Positions 1-6,291 of a stretch of 20,539 bases of DNA are shown piece after piece. The DNA lies in the NCBI GenBank assembly GCA_964586395.1, contig CAZPGP010000018.1, forward strand, positions 1-20,539. The letters run 5' to 3'. A model generated the notes under the pieces. It ran no database searches. It was given only the letters and a program-made list of their open reading frames with translations, and was not told the DNA's origin. The position numbers and the translations under genes were made by a program. The stretch is from DATEFF01 sp964586395 (GTDB taxonomy: Bacteria; Patescibacteriota; Saccharimonadia; Saccharimonadales; EFPC-124). Every line of letters starts with the position of its first letter. The stretch's first letter is position 1.

Positions 1-69
1 ATAAATACGAGAATGTTAAAAATCGGCTGAACTAAAATTACGTCAAATAAACTCATAACTTTCCTGAGT

Positions 70-85
70 ATAGCATAGATGCTAT
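70..85 (-). terminator. Weak hairpin downstream of rnpA
   Basis: ATAGCA (70-75) and TGCTAT (80-85) form a perfect 6-bp stem with a TAGA loop just after the rnpA stop codon. No T-run follows on the minus strand, so it is a poor intrinsic terminator and may only protect the 3' end. Positions 1-69 hold nothing else I can support. Confidence 0.25.
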
Positions 86-88
86 GGG

Positions 89-463
89 TTAATGTTCGTG
101 GTCGTCAACCTGAGAATCTTGCCAGACCTGTGCTTGTTTAAAGATACCGATGACCGTTCCCTCGAGTTCCTCGTAAGGCATGTCTCCGGCCTGCGGGTCA
201 TAGATGCTCACGAGGATATCGTGACCCGGTTTAATGTGCTCCCAATTGGTACGCACAATCTCATACACACGGCGGCGGATTCGGTTGCGTCGGGGCGCTG
301 CCTTCTGGACCTTCTTGGTTACAACGACAGCAACTCGGCTTGTCTCGCGACGTGGGTTATCGGCCACGCGCACCGAAACAGAGCGAGAACGATGCGTCTC
401 ACCCTTGTGGTACAGAAATTTCAGGCTACCATAGCCATGAAAGCGATAACGCCCTGCAATCAT
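89..463 (-). CDS. rnpA: Ribonuclease P protein component
   Basis: This is the protein subunit of RNase P, which binds the catalytic RNA and helps remove 5' leaders from tRNA precursors. The 124-aa length is typical. It opens with RYRFHGYGSLKFLYHKG, in the place of the usual RLR..DF..VYRKG start, and carries the basic family signature RNRIRRRVYEIVR at about residues 59-71 after VAVVVTKKV. The acidic, His-rich tail is not part of the core. It lies 77 bp downstream of rpmH on the same strand, the near-universal bacterial pairing, so the two are probably co-transcribed. I see no strong Shine-Dalgarno before the ATG at 463, but the match to the N-terminal fold begins at once, so that start is reasonable. 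Confidence 0.95.
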   Translation of the reverse strand: MIAGRYRFHGYGSLKFLYHKGETHRSRSVSVRVADNPRRETSRVAVVVTKKVQKAAPRRNRIRRRVYEIVRTNWEHIKPGHDILVSIYDPQAGDMPYEELEGTVIGIFKQAQVWQDSQVDDHEH

Positions 464-540
464 ACTTCTATTGTATCTCTTTATTTAGTAAAACAACCAC
501 CTCTAAAGTAGTAGGTGATTGCTTCAGATTGCTATGAGCG

Positions 541-678
541 CTAAACGCTCAGCTTCTTGCGACCCTTAAGTCGGCGAGCCTTCATTACAAGGCGGCCGGC
601 CTTAGTGGCCATACGGGCACGAAAACCGTGAGCGCGGGCGCGCTTGCGGGTGTGTGGCTGATGTGTTCGTTTTGGCAT
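541..678 (-). CDS. rpmH: 50S ribosomal protein L34
   Basis: This 45-aa gene was found by translating the minus strand from the ATG at 678. It begins MPKRTHQPHTRKRARAHGF, continues with RMATKAGRLVMKARRLKGR and ends KKLSV. That is the L34 pattern (KRT.QP..R.R.R.HGFR.RM.T..GR.V...RR.KGR..L), a highly basic small protein of the large ribosomal subunit. The normal length is 44-46 aa. An AAGGA sequence lies about 11 nt upstream of the ATG. It is divergent from dnaA and upstream of rnpA, the classical origin-side gene order, which supports the call independently of the protein match. Confidence 0.96.
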   Translation of the reverse strand: MPKRTHQPHTRKRARAHGFRARMATKAGRLVMKARRLKGRKKLSV

Positions 679-723
679 GCGTTACTATATCCTTCGGTTG
701 TTGCTCGTCATATTCTGCCAAAA

Positions 724-838
724 TTTTCCACAAATAGCAAGCACTTTTCCACAGTTTTACAGAGGTAACAATAAAATGTGCATAAATAGACACTCAATTG
801 ACAAACAAACAAGCCGTCAGTTTCGTGCTTGTGGAAAA
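724..838. promoter_or_regulatory. Three DnaA-box-like sites in the rpmH-dnaA spacer
   Basis: The 9-mer TTTTCCACA occurs at 724-732 and 745-753 on the plus strand and as its complement TGTGGAAAA at 830-838. It differs from the canonical DnaA box TTATCCACA by one base. All three lie in the 227-bp spacer between rpmH and dnaA, where many bacteria have DnaA boxes used for dnaA autoregulation or as one half of a bipartite origin. Binding itself is inferred. Confidence 0.7.
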
Positions 839-858
839 CCCAGTTAGTTCGCTATGAT
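829..858 (+). promoter_or_regulatory. Candidate dnaA promoter overlapping a DnaA box
   Basis: TTGTGG (829-834) as a weak -35 and TATGAT (853-858) as a good -10 are separated by 18 bp, about 48 bp before the dnaA ATG. The third DnaA-box-like site (830-838) covers the -35, which would let DnaA repress its own gene. The -35 matches the consensus at only three of six bases. Confidence 0.45.
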
Positions 859-905
859 TGGAGGTACTGAGTTAAGTTTTTGAGCGAGGGGATCACTGTT
901 GGGGT

Positions 906-2264
906 ATGAGTAGCGCTTTGTGGCAGACCGTTTTGGGGGAAATTGAACTTACTGTATCGAGGGCGAGCTTCGTGACCTGGTTCAAAAACACTGAACTTCT
1001 AGAGAACGAAGGCGGCAATATTGTGATTGCCGTACCAAATATCTTTGCCAAACAGCAACTTGAGGTCAAATTTAGCAGCCAAATCAGCGATACGCTGGCT
1101 AAAAATGGCGTCGAAGTCCGCCAAATTACTTATGCTATTCAGTCGGCAAATAAGAAGAAGGTATCGGACATTGTCAAAAAAACCAATGTCGCACAACAAG
1201 TGGCCATGAACACCGCAAAGGTGAGTGCTGCACGAGCTTCTACCCCTGGCAACGGACTAAATCCTAAGTATACATTTGATACTTTTATCGTGGGCTCGAG
1301 TAACGAACTCGCCTACACTGCTTGCATCGCTGTGGCCAACAACCCCGGTACAAAGTACAACCCCCTCTTCCTCTACGGCGGCGTTGGACTAGGAAAGACA
1401 CACCTGATTCAGGCAGTTGGTAACGGTATTGTTGCCAATGACCCCAACGCGACCATCCTTTATATCTCGAGCGAGACGTTCGTGAACGAATTCTTGGATA
1501 GCATTCGGTTCAAGAAGCAAGGATTCGCCGACCGCTACCGCAATGTCGACGTCCTCATTATTGACGACATGCAGTTCATTGCTGGCAAAGAAAAGACGCA
1601 GGAAGAATTCTTCCACACTTTCAACGCATTGCACCAAACCAACAAGCAGATCATCATCAGCTCGGACAAACCACCAAAGTCCATCCCAACGCTCGAAGAA
1701 CGCCTACGTTCGCGCTTCGAATGGGGCATGACAATCGACATTCAAATGCCAGATTTTGAGACTCGGTGCGCAATTTTGCAAACAAAAGCCAATCAAAGCG
1801 ATGTAACTTTGGACCGTGAAACAGTCGAATATATTGCATCACACGTGCAAACCAACATTCGCGAGCTTGAAGGCGCGCTCAATCAACTATTGGCATTTTG
1901 CGAAATGAGAGGTGTTAAACCCGATGTTCAGACCGCTTCCGGGCTACTCGGCAACGTTCGAGCCACGCGTCCACATCACATTACTGCCAGACAAGTCATC
2001 GATAAAACTGCGAAACATTTTCAAATTGATGCTCTGGATATCGTCAGCCCTAAACGCGACAAGCATATTGTTGTCCCGCGGCAGATCGCAATGTACCTGC
2101 TCCGCTCCGAACTGCACCTGAGCTTTCCTAAGATCGCCGTCGAACTGGGGCGCAAAGACCACACTACCGCTATCCACTCTGTTGAGAAGATTGAAAAAGC
2201 CATCAAACTCGACTACATCATTCGCCAACAAGTCACCGAAATCCGCGAGAAACTCTATGTCTAA
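906..2264 (+). CDS. dnaA: Chromosomal replication initiator DnaA
   Basis: DnaA is the AAA+ ATPase that binds DnaA boxes, opens the origin and loads the helicase. The 452-aa length is normal. Domain I (about 1-75) has the LW..VL..IE...S...F.TWF pattern; a short linker follows; the AAA+ core starts at NPKYTFDTFIVG (119-130). Walker A is GGVGLGKT (158-165), Walker B is VLIIDD (216-221), and RLRSRFEWG (266-274) holds the arginine-rich sensor region. The C-terminal DNA-binding helix-turn-helix ends in the DnaA signature GRKDHTTAIHS (415-425). The ATG at 906 follows a G-rich stretch (GGGG) with no classical Shine-Dalgarno; the product aligns with the family from its first residues. Its flanks are two sets of DnaA-box-like sites. 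Confidence 0.98.
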   Translation: MSSALWQTVLGEIELTVSRASFVTWFKNTELLENEGGNIVIAVPNIFAKQQLEVKFSSQISDTLAKNGVEVRQITYAIQSANKKKVSDIVKKTNVAQQVAMNTAKVSAARASTPGNGLNPKYTFDTFIVGSSNELAYTACIAVANNPGTKYNPLFLYGGVGLGKTHLIQAVGNGIVANDPNATILYISSETFVNEFLDSIRFKKQGFADRYRNVDVLIIDDMQFIAGKEKTQEEFFHTFNALHQTNKQIIISSDKPPKSIPTLEERLRSRFEWGMTIDIQMPDFETRCAILQTKANQSDVTLDRETVEYIASHVQTNIRELEGALNQLLAFCEMRGVKPDVQTASGLLGNVRATRPHHITARQVIDKTAKHFQIDALDIVSPKRDKHIVVPRQIAMYLLRSELHLSFPKIAVELGRKDHTTAIHSVEKIEKAIKLDYIIRQQVTEIREKLYV

Positions 2265-2540
2265 AAAGTGTGCACAACCTGCGGAAAACCAACTGGAAAA
2301 ACCTGTGCACTTTCTTCCACAATATCCACCCCACTCCCCTGCCCTACACGCAAACGCAAAAGTTAAGCACATTTCCACCAAGCAAATACCCACAATCCAC
2401 AAGCTGTTGTCCCACGTTTTACACAGCTATGTGGACGAAAATAACAGAGGTCAAAGTGAGGTTATACCACTTTTGCACACAGCCTATTACTACTATTACT
2501 AAGTTATATATAAGAAAGAGAAAGAACTCATAAGGAGCAA
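2265..2540. other. Putative chromosomal origin (oriC), dnaA-dnaN spacer
   Basis: This 276-bp spacer has no convincing gene. It is dense in CCACA/TGTGG-type sites that resemble DnaA boxes: TGTGCACAA (2269-2277), TGTGCACTT (2304-2312), TCTTCCACA (2313-2321), ATATCCACC (2322-2330), TTTTACACA (2417-2425), TGTGGACGA on the complement (2430-2438) and TTTTGCACA (2471-2479). The last is followed by DnaA-trios and an A+T-rich stretch. The position between dnaA and dnaN is the commonest place for a bacterial oriC. No single box is a perfect TTATCCACA, so individual sites are uncertain, but the cluster and its layout are strong. Confidence 0.85.
2471..2517 (+). other. Origin-opening module: DnaA box, DnaA-trios, A+T-rich DUE
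   Basis: A box-like TTTTGCACA (2471-2479) is followed by CAGC, then six uninterrupted triplets CTA TTA CTA CTA TTA CTA (2484-2501), then the A+T-rich AGTTATATATAA stretch. On the other strand the triplets read 3'-GAT/AAT-5', the DnaA-trio motif known from Bacillus subtilis and found widely, on which DnaA assembles to stretch single-stranded DNA. The order box, short spacer, trios, A+T-rich DNA is that of the described basal unwinding system. Confidence 0.8.
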
Positions 2541-2543
2541 ATG

Positions 2544-3323
2544 ATGAAGTTAGTCGTTACACAAGAAAACCTTTCCAAAGCACTACAGGTTGTTGGCAGA
2601 GTTGCAAGTGGCAAAACNNNNNNNNNNNNNNNNNNNNNNNNNNNNNNNNNNNNNNNNNNNNNNNNNNNNNNNNNNNNNNNNNNNNNNNNNNNNNNNNNNN
2701 NNNNNNNNNNNNNNNNNCGGCTCTACTTCGCAGCTACGGACGGATATCGCCTTGCAGAGCGTCTGGTGATCTCCAGCGACCAAACAATTGAGGCTATCAT
2801 CCCCGCGCAAACACTCGGGGACGTTCTGCGCGTTATTAACGACGACAGTAACGACATTACGATGATTTTTGACGAAAATCAGGTGCGGATACTGGTCGAC
2901 GACATCGAAATTACCAGCCGGCTGATCGATGGTTCATTCCCCGATTATCGCCAGCTCATTCCTGCCTCTTCTGACATTTCGGTGAAGGTCGCCAAGGATG
3001 AATTCGGCCGTATTACTAAGATTGCAAGTTTGTTTGCTCGGGAAAGCGGCGGTAGCGTCACGCTGAACGCTGTCCAGGAAGAACAGAAGATGAGCATTCA
3101 CTCCGTTGCGTCGCAGTTAGGCGAGAATACGTCTGAGGCCGAAGCTGAAGTCACCGCTGACGGCCAGGTAACACTCAACTCTCGCTACCTGCTGGAGGCG
3201 CTCAACTGCATCGATAGCCCGAAGCTGGAGTTCAGCTTTAGCGGCAAACTCTCGCCATGCGTCCTGACGACCGCTGAGGGTGAACGCGACTACAAGCACA
3301 TCATCATGCCACTGAAGAGTTAG
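2544..3323 (+). CDS. dnaN: DNA polymerase III subunit beta (sliding clamp), interrupted by a gap
   Basis: DnaN forms the ring that tethers the replicative polymerase to DNA. The first 24 residues (MKLVVTQENLSKALQVVGRV and on) are a normal clamp N-terminus. After the gap the chain resumes at RLYFAATDGYRLAER, the family motif near residue 150 of other clamps, and runs through DGSFPDYRQLIP to a typical end, HIIMPLKS. The visible pieces plus 100 N encode about 259 aa against a usual 360-380, so over 100 residues are missing and the true gap is larger than 100 bp. The AAGGAG at 2532-2537 is 6 nt from the ATG at 2544 and only 3 nt from the ATG at 2541, so I prefer 2544. The frame across the N run agrees by chance only. 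Confidence 0.93.
   Translation: MKLVVTQENLSKALQVVGRVASGKXXXXXXXXXXXXXXXXXXXXXXXXXXXXXXXXXXRLYFAATDGYRLAERLVISSDQTIEAIIPAQTLGDVLRVINDDSNDITMIFDENQVRILVDDIEITSRLIDGSFPDYRQLIPASSDISVKVAKDEFGRITKIASLFARESGGSVTLNAVQEEQKMSIHSVASQLGENTSEAEAEVTADGQVTLNSRYLLEALNCIDSPKLEFSFSGKLSPCVLTTAEGERDYKHIIMPLKS
2618..2717. other. Assembly gap of 100 N inside dnaN
   Basis: Exactly 100 undetermined bases. The matching length of the second gap (18088-18187) shows this is a fixed-size placeholder. Judging from the missing part of DnaN, the real interval is probably some 300-400 bp. Confidence 0.99.
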
Positions 3324-3350
3324 CGCGATAATTCGTATACTTTAGAGGTT

Positions 3351-4421
3351 ATGCCTTACAAAAACCTAAAGCTCCAAGGCTTTCGTAGCTACGACTCGCA
3401 CGCCATCAGACTTCAACCGGGCGTGAATATTGTGGTAGGCCCAAACGGCAGCGGCAAGACGAATCTGCTCGAGGCGCTGTATGTTATCTCGACAGGCACA
3501 TCCTTCCGTGCAGCTGATCGTGACCTCGTGAAGCGCGAGGCTGATTGGTTCCGCATAGAAGCCAGGTACGACGATGACGAACGGGTTCTGACGTACAGTT
3601 TGGTCGATACCGCTAGCCCTAAACACTTCAGCCTCGACGGCATCAAGCGCGTCCGGTTGAGCTATCAGCAGAAAATCCCTGTGGTTCTCTTCGAACCGGA
3701 TCACCTTCGTTTGCTGAGCGGTCCCCCATCTGCCCGCCGGGATTACCTAGATAGCGTGCTTGGTCGACTGCAGCCAGACTTTGCGCGCGCTCGTTCGCAG
3801 TTCGAGCGCGCATTATTGCAGCGCAACAACATACTAAAGCACGCTGAGCGACGTTCTCAGGCCCTGGACGATCAGTTGTTCGTATGGAACATAAAGCTAG
3901 CCGAGTTGAGCGAAAATATAGCAGAGAGACGCTTAGGGCTGATTGAATTTATGAATAGTCGTATCGATGAGTTATATTCGCATATCGCCGATACGCCCAG
4001 TAAGGTTCATCTGGAATACGAGACTGAATTGTCGCCGGTTGACTACAAGTCAGCTATGCTCAAGCAGCTCGACAGCAAGCTGGATCGCGATATTATTCGC
4101 GGCTTTACCGGCGTGGGGCCGCATCGTGACGACTTTGCACTGCACCTTAATGGCGCACGCTCGGACGTGACGGCTTCGCGCGGTGAAATGCGTTCGCTGC
4201 TGCTGACATTGAAGATGATCGAGCTGCAGTTACTAAGCGATCAGCACACGCACGCTCCCCTGCTCCTATTGGATGATGTCTTTAGCGAGCTAGACTCTGT
4301 GCGCCGTCGGACGCTCGCGACGTTGGCGCAGCCGTACCAAACCATCATAACGACAACAGACGCCGATATGGTACGCGAGTACTTCGGCGCCGATGTGTCG
4401 ATTATCAGTACAGCCGATTAG
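3351..4421 (+). CDS. recF: DNA replication and repair protein RecF
   Basis: RecF is an SMC-like ATPase that binds gapped DNA and, with RecO and RecR, helps load RecA. The 356-aa length is normal. It starts with the family pattern NLKLQGFRSY, has Walker A GPNGSGKTN at 30-38, the FEPDHLRLLSGPPSARRDYLD region at about 114-133, the ABC signature-like ASRGEMRSLLLTLK at 275-288 and Walker B LLLLDDVFSELD at 304-315. It lies 27 bp after dnaN, with AGAGG a few bases before the ATG, so it is likely co-transcribed with dnaN. Its stop codon overlaps the stop of the convergent PEGA-protein gene by 3 bp, leaving no room for a terminator between the two converging units. Confidence 0.97.
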   Translation: MPYKNLKLQGFRSYDSHAIRLQPGVNIVVGPNGSGKTNLLEALYVISTGTSFRAADRDLVKREADWFRIEARYDDDERVLTYSLVDTASPKHFSLDGIKRVRLSYQQKIPVVLFEPDHLRLLSGPPSARRDYLDSVLGRLQPDFARARSQFERALLQRNNILKHAERRSQALDDQLFVWNIKLAELSENIAERRLGLIEFMNSRIDELYSHIADTPSKVHLEYETELSPVDYKSAMLKQLDSKLDRDIIRGFTGVGPHRDDFALHLNGARSDVTASRGEMRSLLLTLKMIELQLLSDQHTHAPLLLLDDVFSELDSVRRRTLATLAQPYQTIITTTDADMVREYFGADVSIISTAD

Positions 4422-5056
4422 CCGCCTGGTTGAGGTGGGACCTTGTAGATGATCTCGTAGTCGGCTGGGTTGAAGCCGAGCGATTTGATCCAGTTCAATG
4501 CGTTTTGTTTATCGATTTCTGGGCCGCCGTACGTGATAATGATGGCGACTTTGTTCGGGTCGTTAGGATAGGCTACCGATTTGCCGTAGTCTACCCGCCA
4601 GGTTGGATGAATCTCTGGTAGGTTTGGAATAAGTGGGTTTGCGTCGGTTGTTTTCTGGCTTTGCTCGTCAAATGCTTGGCCTTGCTGGCCTTCATATTCG
4701 ACAGCCAGATCGGGGTGCGAGCGCATCCAGTCATAGCCCGTCTGGTCAGTGGGTGTCATGAGCAATCGGATGATCTTGGTTTCGCCTTGCTTGACCTCAA
4801 CCTCTTGTGATTTATCCGCAAAGCCTTTTCGTTTAGCGACGACAGTGTGCTTGCCGGGTGTGACGCCATTCTTACTGTTGCTACCCACTCCGCCACCGTC
4901 AATAGTGACATTGGCATCATTAGGGACAGCTGACTGGATTTCGATAGCTGCTGTCTTGTCTCGAGACTGAAGACCCAAGATAAAGACGATGACAATCAGT
5001 CCGAACGCAACTACGCCGACTACGATATATGCCGTTTTTTTCATTTGTGGACTCAT
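4418..5056 (-). CDS. Membrane-anchored PEGA-domain protein
   Basis: This 212-aa protein has a short N-terminus, one hydrophobic helix (about 8-28) and then an exported region. Residues about 38-101 fit the PEGA domain pattern: VPNDANVTIDG, then TPGKHTVVAKRKGFADKSQE and a closing beta strand ETKIIRLLM. PEGA domains are small beta-sandwich modules common on bacterial surface proteins, with no catalytic role. The remaining 110 residues match no family I recognise, though they contain a conserved-looking WRVDYGKSVAYPNDPNKVAI stretch. It is the last gene of the T4SS-like operon and its ATG overlaps the stop of the hydrolase gene before it (ATGA), so the two are probably coupled. An internal Met at residue 5 is an alternative start. 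Its role is unknown; a pilus- or wall-associated accessory factor is a guess. Confidence 0.85.
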   Translation of the reverse strand: MSPQMKKTAYIVVGVVAFGLIVIVFILGLQSRDKTAAIEIQSAVPNDANVTIDGGGVGSNSKNGVTPGKHTVVAKRKGFADKSQEVEVKQGETKIIRLLMTPTDQTGYDWMRSHPDLAVEYEGQQGQAFDEQSQKTTDANPLIPNLPEIHPTWRVDYGKSVAYPNDPNKVAIIITYGGPEIDKQNALNWIKSLGFNPADYEIIYKVPPQPGG

Positions 5057-6291
5057 GGTAGTATGGCTCCTCCTTGTGATGCTGTGTTTTTGTACCTACC
5101 GACGTAGAATCCGCCAGCATACCAGTTTTGTGCCTGCGGAACGTGGTCGTGCCATGAGGCGTCGGCGACGTTGTATAGCTTGCCGTCACCACCCTTGTAG
5201 GGTCCAATGAACAGCATTGTGTGGCCGTGGTTGATCAGGATGTCGCCTGGTTGAAGCTTTTCGCTTGAGTTGACGTACTCAGGTGTCGTATAGAAGTCAT
5301 ATTTCTCTTTGTGGGCCTGCATGTAGCTAATTTGGGCGCTCGTGCCGCGCTTTACGTAATCTTGGTCGACGGTTGCAGTAATAACCGTTGCCACGAACAC
5401 ACCACAGTCGCTCCATGGGTCGTTGCTGGCTGCAGCGGCCGCTGGGTTGTACTTTGGCATGGCGGCTTGGTAGGCTGGTGTTGCGTCGCCCTTTTCCTTG
5501 CCGTGTCCCTTTGTTGGCCAGGCTAGGCCGAGGGCGGTTTTGATGATGTCTTTCCCGAATATGCCGCTGGAGCAGACTGAGCCGCCTACTGCGCCACCAC
5601 CACCTTGGCCACCTGCCGCCTCAAGGTATTTTTGAAAGTCTTTGGCTTGAGATGCCTTGATGGGAATCTCGCTACCAGCACCGCTATTTACCTTCTGGAT
5701 AAACTGCTGTGCGTACATACGTGGCGTCACGACATTTCCAGGAGGATATTGGTCGAGCAACGACGGGTTGCTGTTAGCTGCTGGGTAGAAGTGACTGATG
5801 GCCAGTTTGAACAGGTCGCCATTGAACTGCTTGAACTTGCGAGCATATTCGATGTATGCCAATGCGTCCTGCACTTCTTCTGGGGCATCCAGAGCGGTGG
5901 CGTAAGCATCGGCTGGTGGATAGTTTTGCTTGGCGCTGCCGTGCCAAGTGGAGTCAATATATTGGTATTTACCCCGTGCGCCGGTGCCTGATTGAGCTTT
6001 GATATTGCCGTTACTCTCCTGCTTGGCGAGCGCCTGCAGGAATCGTGTGAGCGTGTCACCACCAGTAGCCGTACCGCCGCAGGTGTTGTTGCCGCGTGGG
6101 TCGTACCAGACATTGCCGACGGCGCTGTAGTCTACGTTGGGTGCGAAGGTGTCTTTATTGGTCTTCTCGGGCGTCCCCTCTGCTGGCTGCGCTAATGCCG
6201 CTTCCGGGATGGCGATGACGACAGCCATCGCCACCAGTAGGACGGTGCGAGCGATTTTTTTGAACCAAGTTTTGCTAGGCAGACTGATCAT
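5053..6291 (-). CDS. Secreted peptidoglycan hydrolase: lytic transglycosylase-like plus NlpC/P60- or CHAP-like domain
   Basis: Numbering here is from an upstream GTG at 6300 (415 aa). I prefer the ATG at 6291 (412 aa), because it overlaps the stop of the upstream gene as ATGA. A signal peptide (hydrophobic core about 18-34, AALAQ cleavage region) is followed by a lysozyme-fold region, FLQALAKQESNGN (87-99) with a candidate catalytic Glu95, and GARGKYQYIDSTW (107-119), as in SLT and resuscitation-factor-like enzymes. After a Gly-rich linker (230-240) comes a cysteine-peptidase-like domain with SDCGVFVA (Cys299), LQPGDILI (349-356) and GHTMLFIG (His360). Such proteins open the cell wall for T4SS assembly, as VirB1 and the Gram-positive VirB1-like proteins with CHAP or NlpC/P60 domains do. 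The exact cysteine-peptidase family is uncertain. Confidence 0.88.
   Translation of the reverse strand: MISLPSKTWFKKIARTVLLVAMAVVIAIPEAALAQPAEGTPEKTNKDTFAPNVDYSAVGNVWYDPRGNNTCGGTATGGDTLTRFLQALAKQESNGNIKAQSGTGARGKYQYIDSTWHGSAKQNYPPADAYATALDAPEEVQDALAYIEYARKFKQFNGDLFKLAISHFYPAANSNPSLLDQYPPGNVVTPRMYAQQFIQKVNSGAGSEIPIKASQAKDFQKYLEAAGGQGGGGAVGGSVCSSGIFGKDIIKTALGLAWPTKGHGKEKGDATPAYQAAMPKYNPAAAAASNDPWSDCGVFVATVITATVDQDYVKRGTSAQISYMQAHKEKYDFYTTPEYVNSSEKLQPGDILINHGHTMLFIGPYKGGDGKLYNVADASWHDHVPQAQNWYAGGFYVGRYKNTASQGGAILP

Noticed and set aside
92..537. Plus-strand ORFs opposite rnpA
   Set aside because: They are shadows of the well-supported minus-strand rnpA and have no recognisable product.
776..847. 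23-codon plus-strand ORF (MCINRHSIDKQTSRQFRACG and on) with AGAGG upstream, between rpmH and dnaA
   Set aside because: It lies in the DnaA-box spacer and runs through the likely dnaA promoter; a chance ORF is more probable, though the spacing of AGAGG is acceptable.
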